64,000 bases of DNA, taken from Fasciolopsis buskii (Eukaryota; Platyhelminthes; Trematoda; Plagiorchiida; Fasciolidae). The stretch lies in assembly GCA_008360955.1 (NCBI GenBank), contig LUCM01000147.1:62001-126000 (forward strand), written 5' to 3'. This document shows positions 46,364 to 59,290 of this stretch, in pieces (the first letter of the stretch is position 1; each line of letters starts with the position of its first letter). The translations under genes were made by a program, and so were the position numbers. The notes under the pieces were generated by a model. That model worked only from the letters and a program-made list of their open reading frames with translations. It was not told where the DNA came from and searched no databases.

Positions 46364-48298
46364 TGGCCTAGGGTAAATCATGATCACTGCGCGTGATATT
46401 TATATTATAAAAGTTTCTCCACCAATTGAATTGACGTGGTCAGTGCCCAGGCTCAATTTACTCAACTCTTCTGTCCATATAGGATTCTTGAACTTAGGTT
46501 TCATTCTGTCCCTGGGATGACGTTGAACCCGTAACGTGATTGTTTGAATTGTCAGTTTTGATTCAAAAAATTTGGTCACTTGAACTTCATGCTGTTAAAT
46601 CTGTTTTGATTCGGAATACATTTCCTCAGCTGGCAACTCTTCAGTCTGTCTATATCCTTGTTTTTACGGTGTTTAGTTCCTTGCTCCCCATCGTTTTGCG
46701 AACGTAATCCAGGCCAACGTGTCCATTGATCTAGGCATTTGACAAGTGCCTGGCCTCCAAAACGGTTGTGAGTGTCTCGTGATTGCCCGGGTCAGAATTT
46801 GGATCTCATCTGGATCCAAAAGAAATCCTCTGTCATTCCAACTAATCGATTGACTAAATTACCGACCAACTGTCATCCTGAAATAACCTTGAAAAAGCTT
46901 ACTCAATTATTCCCTTAATAACCTGAATGCTTATCAGCCGAGTTAAGTTTGTTTTCTGAATTTTCACTGCGTAATTTACTGATATCTTACTTGGGTTACA
47001 AATTTCAACCGTATTTCATCTCGGTTATGTTGGAACTTTGCACTAATACTGTATTTCCCCTTCATTAAATGCGTCACAAGCGCAAACTTGAGGTTATCTG
47101 AAGCAGATCTGAACCACTGTGGTATGGGAAACCTCGAACAGAACTGACTATTCTGTGCATGTGATTAATACTCCCAACATTTGGAACTAATCTGATGCCT
47201 TAAGTCAACAACGCTGATCTGTATGTGACAAGATACTACTGGATCGAACTAATTAAATGTCCATTTCTTTAACACAGAAAAATTCAATTCTTCATGCTGC
47301 CTCAAAATTGGCCAACTGATGCCGAAACTATCCTTCAATCGTTTTCATGTAAATCGACACAGAAATCCCCGTGTCTTTTTCAGAGACCACAGATATTCCG
47401 TAAGTCTATTCTAAGTTTACTCATATGTTAGTTTGAGAGGGGTAATGCTTGCCTAGATTGCCCGTGATGCACATGTACCTAGGGATTTGCATACTCTGGT
47501 GTGCACCAAAAACAATTTACATCATGCTTTTTTCTCGTCGACTCAACACGGATAAACATTGTCTATTCATCTTAGGGATATGAGTCGCGCCCAGTTAAAA
47601 CGAGGACAAAAAGTTGCCTTTATTCCGGTGATTCCTAATTTGTGATTTGGGATCGACGGATGATTGGACAATATTTCCATCTGCAAGAGCAGGTGACGAA
47701 ATCAGAAACTGCACTGCTTGCGTCTACTCTCGGACGATGATCACCAGTAGCCTTCGTTAGAAAATCGACTTATACTCTTTTCTTCTTCTAGGAATGCGTT
47801 AAAAGTTTTCTGTAAATGACAGGAAATTTTTTAAGAAGTTTCTTGATTCATTTTCTTAGCTTGAACGGACTCCTTTCGATGCAACCCATTTTCAGTAGTG
47901 GACAAAACTTCGTTCAATTTACAGTCCAATGGGATCCATGGCATATACATTTGCACGGTATGACATTTCAGGCTCCGGGGGTGCACAATTTTAAAGGCGA
48001 GAAACAAACCGATTTTTTATCGCCTTGTTTAGGAGTAGCCAACTGTGCGATATGACGATGTGCTAATCAAAACCATAACAACTGAGCACTGTCAAGTCTA
48101 ACTTCAGGATTTTGAAAAACGTACATCGAAATTACCGTGCTCATTGCTACCGCTTGCTTTTGTTTCATTATTCATTCGGATAGATGATTTTTTTACGTGT
48201 ATTCGTGAATAAAATTCACCTTGTTGTGTAACCGTTCGTTGTTGGTGAAAATGCCTGGCAGAATCAGTATACTCCAAATTTCACTGTCTTTAGTGCAG
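46364..48298. other. Pyrimidine-rich stretch, possibly LINE-derived
   Basis: The texture is similar to 21.9-24.0 kb, but no reverse-transcriptase motif could be read in the three plus frames. The plus frame 47816-48055 is unrecognised. Confidence 0.4.
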
Positions 48299-48662
48299 AT
48301 CTTCAAACAATTGAAGACAAAATGCTTCATGAAAATTTTCACACAAAGTTGGTCTCTGCAAAATTAGTAAAAGATTCATCGGTGAATATAAGCCGTTTTT
48401 GTTTTCTTGAATCGCTCAACTCATTAGTGCAGAAAGTTTTTCAAACCGGTGCGAGGAAAACAATTAAAAAATGGCCAAATTGTTTTTTCTCACGACCACC
48501 ACTCGACGACAACCTAACTGAGAACTTAAAGCAATCGTTCGCTTTGTACAGTTGGGCACGGATGCTTTGATCCTTAAAATCGGACAGGAAATTTCAGTCC
48601 ATGAAACTGTTATTGATAGTTCGAAGGTGGTGGAAATCACTGCAGGTTTGCGACAGTCTTGA
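48299..48662 (+). CDS. Protein-like frame with an apparent frameshift (possible exon or pseudogene)
   Basis: Behind the acceptor-like CACTGTCTTTAGTGCAG (ending 48298) a frame is open for 90 codons (LQTIEDKMLHENFHTKL, then RFCFLESLNSLVQKVFQTGA) to a TGA at 48568. An overlapping frame shifted by one base is open from about 48515 to 48659 and reads KAIVRFVQLGTDALILKIGQ and HETVIDSSKVVEITAGLRQS. The two together look like one coding stretch broken by a frameshift near 48520-48560. No family is recognised. A CAG/GT pair near 48645 could be a donor. Confidence 0.2.
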
Positions 48663-51600
48663 TCGTGGTGTTTGACAAACTTATGTACTCAGGTAATTAG
48701 CGGTGGCACACAGCCGTGAGAACAGAGCGAACACGAATGGCACATCACAGAAGGACCCAGTGAGTGCTTTAATATAATAGACTGAATACCAAGCAGTGCG
48801 ACCGAACACACGCACGAATAGCTGTTTTGGTCCAATTTGTGGATTCGTCATCCACCCGTCTCTGGTTCTACCGATTGTTTGCTGAAGACGAGGATCAGTT
48901 AAGTATCCACAGTACTCCGCTAGATGGGCAGATGAGCTCAAATATCTCTGAGACGATAGCACAAATTAAGTTAATTGCACAGTTCCGCCTGAAACTTTAC
49001 TTTTATCATGAAACCTTGAGCAAGAACTCAGTGCGTCTGCTTGCATTTTAAGAAAATCATTGCCATAACACTGCTGGCTGAAGTCAAGATTACTGTGGAC
49101 AGCCTTTTTTAACGAGGATTATTAATACACTGCCAACTTTTCGGGTTCAGATTCATAAACCAAAAAACGGTTTCTATTGAATTTTACCCGGTACCATTAT
49201 TTTCAAAGGAGTTGTCCGACTGTTCCTTGCAGCACAGTATAACTACAACATCACTATCTCTAGTTAGCATAACGTGGATTAATTAAACAGTGGACCATAA
49301 TCACTAAAAATGAAATTTCTGTTTCTGCTTGCGTGTCGAACACTAACGGCCACGAGAAGTGGACGAAAGTAAGAAGACCAAAGTACCGTCTCCTTCTGGC
49401 GTTTTGTACACGCGCACGACGAGCAAAACATTCATTCAGTACGCAAGAAGCTACACTGATGAGCACATTTTAATTAAAGAGAAAAATACGACATAACCAG
49501 TAAAGGACAAGGTTTGACATTTCGCGTCTAGTCTGCGTGCAATATTCAATGAGGGATTAGGTCAGAAGCGCGTAAGACACGGGGGATGGGCGTTAAAAAT
49601 CATCCACTTACACGAATATGTTCGTGTATCGTCGACGCTGAGCAGCGCCTTTCTGCTTCAGTGTCCTGAGGCTTGCAGGATAACGAAGCAATCCGTCGCT
49701 CATGCAAGACATGAGTTTTTTGTTCCATGTTTGACTCCTGTGATAGTGGGAAAGTAAGAAACTGCGTAAACTTTTTGATTTTACTCATCTCTTCGTGTTG
49801 CAGAAATCAGGAAAATTCATACTTCAACGGGAACAAAGTGGTTTTCACGTGATATATATATATATACCCGAAAGGCTCACTCCTACTGACGGTGTGGCTT
49901 GCAAATAGCCTGAATCGTAATCCAATGAAGACTATCAAAAATATTCAAACGAGAAAGCTGCATCAGAATGCGAGAATACAAGAACCAAGGCATGATCTGC
50001 AACCTTTCCGACACTTTTTCGAAATTACGTTAAAATTTCCCTGAATTTTGTCAAAATATCCGGAAATGTCATCCAGTTGACGTATTGAGGTCTCTTTTGC
50101 GCAGGTCTTAAACATGATTTATCTTATCTAGACACGTTTGTGCATCTGTACCGTGTGGCGCAGTGTTTGTCTGTCCTCTGCTCTACACTCTGCAGATGTG
50201 CTAAGACGAGTTCATGTAAAATAGAGGCATGTTCTTACCCACATCCTAGTGTTTGACATAAATCTGAATGATTCGAACATAATTCGGAAACACGAGTGGT
50301 GTTGATACCACCATGGAACAAAAATGATACTCTATCGAATAAAATTATGAAAAGTTGGAAAGCCCTCTCGCTCAGCGCATCGAGGTTTTGAAGCCGAACG
50401 ATATTTTCGCATTCTGCTTTATTTGCAAGAAACGCTTGGATTATTTTTGTTTCATTACTGGCCACTTTATTTTACACAAAGGTCCGTAATAAAATGTACT
50501 TGTATAACTATTAGCGTCCACACTTTTGTCAATCCGGAAAACGGTGGAAACTTTCGAAATCCAAATGCTCATCCAACATTTGTCTCGGGTGAGAATATTC
50601 GGCGAACTGTCGATCAAACGAATTCGTGGCTTAAATTCCAGTTGTTATTTAATAGCCCATTTTGCATGCACTAAACTTAAATCTAAATGGATTTGTTGAG
50701 ATACACATAAATATAGTTTAATGCCGGAACACGAACTCAACGACCACGACAACTGTCATGAGTGCCACGTCCTGAAATGCAATAGCAAATTATACTGAAC
50801 TGTTTTTGTTAGTGGGATCACCATTCATCCTATTCATCCCGGTAGGAAGCAGTATCATTGCCAACGGTAGATGAGTTTCACTAGATGCACACTTTTTCGG
50901 ATTAAGCATCGTGATCAGATTCTCCTATCGAGGATTAACATTACTGCTACTGCGCGCACGGTCTACTACTTCATCCAGCCTTAAATAACGTTTCCTGAAT
51001 TGGAATTGGGTTGTGTAGCTACAGAAAAGTTCATTTTGGCTTTTTATTATCAACCTGTAAGAATGTTACTAACATTCAAAATCTGCAGTTATTCAGGTGA
51101 ACTCAACGCTGGGATCATTGCGCAGCAGTTATCTCCATTGACCAGTAGTATTCCATAGATCACTTACTCACTTTGACCCACTCGTACTCTACTTTCCACC
51201 CTCCGAAATCCACGGGTGCAAATGTACATTCGCACTCGCACTTGGTATCCGTTTAACCCGATGGGTTATTTCACCTCTCGAGATGTTTGATCGATCTGAC
51301 TTCGGGAACATATTTATCTTTAACTAGTAGAAAAAATTTGTTGAAAATGAGGCGCCGCTTTCCAGTTTTGTGCAATCCATCTGGAGACTGATTAAGGGGA
51401 CGAACGATCTCAAGGTGATGTATGCAAGGATGGGTACAGGCTCGAGTCGGATTCGATGTTTTATGCGCCACGGCCGTTTTCCATAAACGACTGAATGATA
51501 GGTTTTTACGCATATGTTTCCCACACACGCGGATGCACTGCAATGGATTCGAAAACATGTGCGAAATAAATTTACCAAGACATGTGCAAACGAAAGACAT

Positions 51601-54600
51601 TAAAAGAACTAAAAATTAAGAATTCAAGGGAGAATATCTCAGCTGTACATTCGCATCTAAATCGTGAGGAGTAGGTACGGATGCCAAATCATTCGAAATT
51701 TCACGGTATGATTTTCCAATGGATACAGTATCTGTAGGCTCACAAATACTGAGGTTACTTGGTACGAGATTGCAAGGTTAACCCAACTGATAGGAGACCG
51801 TTATCGCAAATTCGATTCTGCGGTTTTAGTGAATTAAATCGCATCATTTGTACACACATCAGTTATAACACGAAAATCGATCAGGCTTTGCTTTATCGTC
51901 ATAATATTTTCACGCAAATGCTTTGTGTTTCCAGCCATGGGGTGCAATTAGCCCTCTGATCCTAAGGGCATTCGTTCTCAGCATTCGATTTGACGTTGCC
52001 AAATTGTAAACGTAATTACTATTTAGGTCTATCGTGCGCTTGAAACATCAAGCTACCGTTAGGAAAGCTGATAAGGCTGCGATACACCGACATGAAAGTT
52101 TCAGGTTTTATTCCCTCCTCTGCCACCGATTTCTGTACTTGTCAGCCTTTTGTTTGCTGCAGCTGCGTTACTGAAAATGGTACACACACTATTGTTTTGT
52201 TGATATAGAAAGCAAAAAGATGGAAATTTTGAGAAAATTGGCACCTCATCAGATATGACACTTCTGATATGTAACGAGTCAGACAGAATGGCGATTGTGG
52301 AATTCAAAAAAATACACCGAGCGGGATGTTACATAAACAGAAAATCTGTTTTTTTTTAACTAATCCGCATTTCTCTTTCAGTGTATCCGTTAATCCAACT
52401 TTTTTTCAATTCAGCTCGTTGTGGGAAGTTTGCTTTGATCTTTCCCTTCTAGAAGTCAGCTCAGTATTCAGGAGCCTAACCGGGGACATTTGCTTAGCTT
52501 CGAAATGCAGTAACTCAGACGTTTCCTATTTTGGTCGTCAGGTGGATACAAGCCGATGAACATTCATTTCTGAGAATCCCGTATTCCACAGACCTAAATC
52601 AATTAATTTCGTCTGGAACCTTCTAATGAAATGATCAGTATGGCTGAAGAGAATCCCTATGACTTGTATGGAGAACGCTGAATTTTGAACTGACACGAGA
52701 AGCAAATAACTCAAGTGGACCGTGGCTTAGTTATTTACTTGGGACTCTAAGTTACGTCAAAAAGGAGAACTGATGAAGACGCCTCGCTGATTCCTATCAA
52801 ATCTAGTTACGATTATTTTCGAGGCTGCCAGTTTTGTTGGTCGGTACAGAAGTTCAACGCGCGAATTTGGTCCGAGTAAACGCCATTAGACGTGTGCATA
52901 TGAATCGCAAGGTTAACTTCTTGCTCAGCAATGTTTTACGTATTCTTTTTGTTTGTCTATCCATGCGGCAGAATTGAAAAATTTACTGAGTGTAAGTGAC
53001 AAAATATTTGCTGAAGAATTTCTGACATGAGAAGAAACCATTTTGGAAGAAATTCCAAGAAAGTCTATAAGTGACCGGATCAAGAATCTAGGGCAAGATT
53101 TGCAGTTACAATGTCCCTTGCTCACTTTCAGTTGACACCACCGGATTTATAAATAGCTCGAAAATGGTAGTTTGCTTTTTGCATTCCCCTGCTTTTTTCC
53201 CGAATACCCACACCGGCTGAATATTGATTTTCTCACCTATGGTTTAAAGTTCACCTCCAGTCACTAACTGAAGGATTAGCAATTTTTCGAGTACCACGAG
53301 AAAGACATTTTGAGTCAGCTAATATTATTTTCAAAGTGACCAAAAGAACTAGTCAGTGCAGTTTTTGAGCATACTCATTTCCACTTTTTGTTCTAAATCT
53401 TATTAGGGTCTCAAAATAATCCCTGATTAGGCTTTACATGTGCCTGGTTTCACGTTACTTTTAAGTGCTTTCGGCTTGTGTTTCCGCGAAGTGTTTTCGT
53501 AGAGACTTGTCGTCATTGTAGTTCGCAAAATCACTCGACACTTACAGACAACCTGAAAACGCAAAAGTAGGCAAATTTGATCGAATATTGGTTGGTTTCC
53601 GAGGGGCAATTTTATGAGTAGTAAACACCACAAAGTGCCCCGTTCTTCAGAGTTTACCGATCACGTTAATCAGTCCGCTCACCGTTCGTTAGGAACACCA
53701 TCCAGTTGAGTGCATTCATATCAAATAGTTATTATCAAATGACAGTTTGCCATAATCGGATTTGGTACCTTAAAGGCTGACAGCTGATGTTCATGTGAAT
53801 CATCCACCGAGTTTCCCCTGAAAATGGAAAGTTCAAGTTCCATCAGAACACTCCACCTAAGTTGTTGACGGTGATATTCTGTCACCATATGTATTCCACT
53901 GAGATGCTTTGTGGTTCTGTGTAACAAATTTCCGATTATTTCCGTATGCTATGCGTTCAAGAGACCGCGAGTTATTTACTTCCATATTACTCATGCATTT
54001 GGAATGTAATAAGAATGCCGATAATACCGTCATGATATGTAACCTTTAGGTCTGCCCATGGGTGCCTAAACGCGAATTACCAAAAGTCATAAAATCCATA
54101 GTTACTTATAAGTTGTTTTGCAATTCTCCCAAAAAGTGAGTTTATCGTTCACTGATCGGCTATACGGTACAAGTGATAATGTGAATCTGCTTGAAAACCC
54201 ATTTGTTTGTCCGGACGAATTACATATTCACACACGTTTTTTGTACTTCAACTACGTAATCATATTTATACCGACAGTTTTTGGTCAATCAATATTGTCT
54301 GCTTTAATTCCTATTTCTCTGGTGCAGTTCATTCCTGAGTGGTTATTTAGAAATTTGTTAGCAATGTAAGGAACAGGATAGACTTTTATGAGTTCCACCC
54401 CAGAAATCTTAGGGGAGATTTCATTGTCTCCCAATTTTGTTAAAAAGACAAAAAATATTAATAAATTACACATACCCGTTAGTATATTTTCAATCTTCTG
54501 GACACTTTTTTATTTAGAACACTATGATGGTCGTTTAGTGGCCCGTGGCTCATATTCATCTTAGCTGTTATGATCCGAGTTGGGATAAGCGAACAAAAGT

Positions 54601-54639
54601 TTAATCTTCCAAGTCACGCTTTTCTAATCCGCACGATAG
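48663..54639. other. No gene recognised
   Basis: Opposing frames overlap at 48681-49051 (minus 93 codons, plus 74 codons), both protein-like and neither recognised. The frame 54118-54369 has a hydrophobic, membrane-like C-terminal half (YFNYVIIFIPTVFGQSILSA) but starts with TTG and has no other support. Confidence 0.5.
49851..49866. repeat. Short (TA)n microsatellite
   Basis: Seven or eight TA units. Confidence 0.9.
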
Positions 54640-54720
54640 ACAATTATGGTTGAGCGGTCAACGTCGTGCCATTTCAATCCGAAGGTTGCGGGTTCGGAAC
54701 CTCCAACCGTCGGTCAACTT
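54640..54720 (+). repeat. tRNA-like sequence (SINE head or tRNA pseudogene)
   Basis: TGGTTGAGCGG (54647-54657) matches the box A consensus. GGTTCGGAACC (54691-54701) matches box B except for A to G at the invariant position, and the spacing of 33 bases is right. The outer sequences do not pair as an acceptor stem and the T-stem pairing is imperfect, so it is a pseudogene or SINE head. The downstream 100 bases (about 54720-54820) may be the SINE body but have no second copy in this window. Confidence 0.6.
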
Positions 54721-57700
54721 GCCTGCTTTCCGTTCCTCTTGGCCATAGCTCCCTTCCGGCCAATGATTTAACTTGTTGTTTTATCACTTAAAAAGGAATT
54801 GAGGAGAAATCAGAAAGTGATCCGTGACGTATGCATTTGCGATACCCTGTTCAAAACATGTGAACTTTTTTACTCCGGGATGTGAACCAAACAGACCATC
54901 AGAAATGACCAGAGGCAGGCACAATGATTCTGAGTAAATGTCTTTGATAAACCCATTTTGGGCAATAGAAGATTAATTCAATTTGACAATATAAAAAGAA
55001 CATGATATTTAGTTAATAAGTTACGTTGGTGGTCAGGCAATCAATAGGACAGTTCGAATATGAATATTTTACGACTGGTATCCTCCTCATTGAGTTGGTC
55101 ATCCACTAAGTTGACAGATTTTACCCCGTAGCAACCTTATTTCCGAATCGGTGTGCAACTGCTACTTTGTACCTAGAAAATAAGTAAACGAGGATGATAA
55201 AAAAATAGAACATTCTCATGGACACGCACCACGGTAGGAGTAATCCACCAATTGATCTCATTCCAGTCAAATTAATTGGATTGAAGTTTCTATCACGCGT
55301 GATTCTACACTCAGCGGATGATATTTTTCATCTAAAATGAGTTGCTCTAGAAATTGGAAAAATGTGGAACAAAACAAATGAATAGATAAATTAGAAAGCC
55401 ATGATATTATAAAATAATTTGATTTCTAATCACTTAGATAAACGATAACTCCATTTCCTCTCTCTGTCACCCATCCGTGATAGCCCATCGTTTCAGATCA
55501 CGTGGCCCAACGGTGGGCATACAACTGGGTGGAAAAAAGTGTAACTAGATTTCAGTACTCCACATGACTGGAATAACTAACATGCAAACAAAATATTCGC
55601 AAATGAATTATAAACTTCCACACAACGATTGTTTATTCGTATTTCGATAGATGTTCTATGTCCGTTTTTCGAGATACGGAATAAGGGTGCTTTTAAGCTA
55701 TCAGTTCTCAACTTTTTTCATACTTTCGTCTTCTAAATTAGACCATAATTAGAAGTGCCTTAAAACAAAACCAGCCATTTTTGACCCCCAATTATTGTTG
55801 CTCACGAACAAGGTAAACAAACTGTAGTAGCTTTAACGTCCTCGATAGCCGAAATTAAAAGCGTAATCAAGATCTGAACTGCCCTGCACAGGAATAGTCG
55901 GAAAAAACAAATCACAGATGATAAATGCAATTTCACCTTCGATTTTGACTGATCTTGAGTACTGTCATACCAAACCAGTTACAAATGACGATAAAAATGC
56001 AAGCGCATTCATTATAATAGCAGGCTCGTGATCCGAGTTATTCGTTAAACCATCGGTCGTAAACTTCGGTGAACATGTGCCCTCTCCATTTCAGTCTATA
56101 GCAGTACCCGTCCCCATCGCCGGGAACACTTCGTGCAAGCAAATGGCTTTGAGATTAGATATTCACCTTTGATCACTTGTCCTTAAACCGATACAGCTGT
56201 CACTCGCCTTCGTCCCAGAAACACTCAGAGAGGCCGAGAAAGTTAAGCCTGACAGGATTTGATTGCCAAAATTTTTCATTGCGTAACCAACGGTAAAATG
56301 TCATCTAACCTGAAATGTTTCATCTTCCAAAGATCTGCTCTTTTATGAAGCTTAAGTGCACTTATGTGGATGGTATCTAGAACTGAACTTCCCAAAGCGG
56401 ATTCAAAATGGCCAGCTTCCATTTGAGAAGAAAATACTCTTACTACTGAACTGTCACTCGCTTGTTTTCATCAATTTTTTAGCCGCAAAATACAAGAAAT
56501 GATGAGTAGCCAGTCAAGGTTTGTAAGGTGGAACAGGTTGAATGACGCTAACAATGGAGAACGTTCTATTGGACACAGTATTTTTTGCTTTACAACTGCT
56601 GCTTGAGAAGCAGTGCGCAGTAAATATGACCAAACATTTGCTTAAATATGGATGTATGTGCGTGCATGCAACCTTGTGAATGTATACATTGGGCAAACAG
56701 AGTAAGCGCGTGACCGGAGAAATGACACAATGTCTGAACCCTGACTGTGTGAAATAGGCACAAATTGGATGAGATGTAGGCTAAGATACGAGTTCCAGTT
56801 GACCTAAGCTGTTCAGAAACTTGCAGTTGTAAGAAATGCATTGAGTTAATAGCATAGTAATGACAAATTTCCAGTAATGACGAAAACCTGAATAAAAAAA
56901 TCCGTAGGGCAGATTTAGGCAGTGGTGTCTAAAGAACCTGAGAAGCTGGAGAAACGCCAGCTCAAGTTTCAAGGAGGATGAGACTTGAAATGCACTGAAT
57001 GATAGTAAAAGCATTCATTTCATTATCAATAAAACTTCACTCACTATTACAATAATTATTATTACTCTTGGTATTACTGGGGGAACTTGGTGACGTAACA
57101 TGAGAGATACTATTGCCACATCTAAGCAACTGACGGTTCTTTTTATAGAAGAAATATAGCGTTATTTCTCTGCGGTATTTAAACTTGCAAACAAATGAGT
57201 TTGGGTTGTTCATTTGACTCTTCTCCGTCTCTTGCACATCGGAATCCTTGATATATGCCTGAAAAGAATTTCCCATTTTATCCGATAAATTTTTATCACT
57301 TTCTAATACCACGGCAAACAAATTCTAGACGCAATCAGCAAAGCAAAAGGTGATTTAAATGTTTGCCTTGAAACATCGACATCCAACTCAGCGCCGAAAT
57401 CTTGGTAACATTGTAAAGCTGCTGCATTTATGTTGGAAAGCATCAATGTCAAACATTCATTTAACATTCCGTTAAAATGGAATCGGCCGCAAGTAAGTAC
57501 ATATAAATGTCTGTGTTTACATTTTTATAATGAAACTTAGTCACAGCGAAAGGAAATTTGTTCATCTATAATGGTGCTGCCTGCCAATATCGAGACTATT
57601 TCCCTGCTCTCAATGGTATGGAAAAACCTGACCTGCTAGAAAGCAACCGGGGCACTGAATTGTCGTAAAACCAGATCAGAAAAGGTCTTCAAACACACGA

Positions 57701-59229
57701 AGTACCTTCTGTAAAACACGTCTTCGAAAATCATATATCTGCAGAGCTATTCTACCTTACTGATTATGTTCCATTGGATTACCCCAAGTTGATTTTGACT
57801 GGGGATTGCCTATTTTCTCGCAGAGGAATTCGAAATTGAAAGAAGCAAACAGGATATATTCTTATTCCGATATTCAACGCCATAAAGCTTGCATGTGATC
57901 TAGCGCTCAAAAAAGCAAAACTCCAACTGGGAGTCTGTTTCTTCGAACAAAATTTCAAACAGTCCTGTGTTCTACTTAGTGCCAACTGTAATTACTGAAC
58001 AACTAAACTGATGAGCCATAGACTGCCATGTTTATTATATATTTTCTAAAGTAAACAACGGGTTTGAGAGGGTTCAGAAATGAACCAAGTTTCGGTGTTG
58101 GCTTCGAGCTCGCTCTCAATTGCCAGTCGCAAATAGTCATCCAGAAGAATTCAGTTCCAAATGACTTCTGGCTAATCGCCTGGATTTCCTCTAGAGACTG
58201 ATAATGTTAGATTTCAATGGAATTTTGACGGGGACAATGGAGCTAAACAGGGGAGCAGGAATCGGAATCTCTGACCTTGAAACTGGCACAAAACCTCATA
58301 AGACCTTATCAAATCTACTGTAACAAGGAGTCGAGAGGTAGCTTGTTAACGACCCCCCACCAAGGTGATCAGCAGCTGGGGTTTCCAACCGTTGGCTTTT
58401 GAGATGAGAGACATTTAATACACTTAACCATTAACGGTTGTTTGTCCAATAACCACTGGCTATCGTTCAGTTGCCTCCAGCTGACCTGGATTTGGATAAA
58501 TCCAGGATTTTCAGCGATACGTATTGCAAACGAGCATATCACTTGGGAATTGCGTGAGGCAGAAACATACCTATATTGGTTAGCTTGAATTTTATCCACC
58601 GCTGAAATCCAGGTGGTCAAATGCCTGCTTGTTGCAATCAAGTTCGTGGATAGTAAAATCACCTCGGAGTTCCTTGAAGGTGGTCAGAGGCCAGCAAACG
58701 ATATTTGTCAGCTACTGAGCAATAGCCACGGGCGGTCGTAAATGACAAATAATCTGTGGTAAACAAGTGGGACCGGATTTGTTATGGAGTAGAAAACGGT
58801 CAGATTGAAGGAATTTTCAGTGCCGACATTTGCTATTGCAAACGTCTGGCAGTTTTTCCTGTTCGGATTGTTTCGTTATGGGTTCTGATGGTTACAAAAA
58901 TGAATCGATAACAACTCAAAAGCCAAAATTAACAGTAAAATTAAATTTCGTCTTCTTATAGATCACAAAGAATGTGAACCAACAATTTTCAACTAACTGA
59001 ATCTGTGCTTGAATTGTCACGACGTGTGGATGCATCGTTCCGTTACGTTCGAATGTGTGTATGTGCATCTGACAGGACTGCGTGATTAACCCAGTTTTCA
59101 ACAAATTATCTCACGTGCACGTAGCGTGAGCGTCCATCGACGGCGACGGTAGATGATATCGCCAAACCACTTGTCCACAATCCGGTCCATTCATTCCTCT
59201 GTGATGATCACGTGATTGGAGCTTTCTGA
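54721..59229. other. No gene recognised
   Basis: A box-A-like TGGCCCAACGG near 55503 has no matching box B. The minus frames at 57037-57321 and 58369-58662 are about 95 codons each and unrecognised. Confidence 0.5.
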
Positions 59230-59290
59230 TTAGCCGAGTGGCAGCGGTTGCTCTCACTATCGAGCGCGGTGTGATTTAGTGTTCCCATTT
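59230..59290 (+). repeat. tRNA-like SINE head
   Basis: TAGCCGAGTGG (59231-59241) matches the box A of Leu/Ser-type tRNAs exactly. Box B is decayed (about 59273-59285, ending GTGTTCCC). The segment between (GCGGTTGCTCTCACTATCGAGCGC) recalls the conserved head of trematode SINEs. It is not a functional tRNA. Confidence 0.55.

Noticed and set aside
54641..54720. A functional tRNA gene
   Set aside because: Box A is good, but box B has a change at an invariant position and the acceptor ends do not pair. A SINE head or pseudogene is more likely.
55500..55520. Box-A-like TGGCCCAACGG
   Set aside because: No box B follows within 100 bases.
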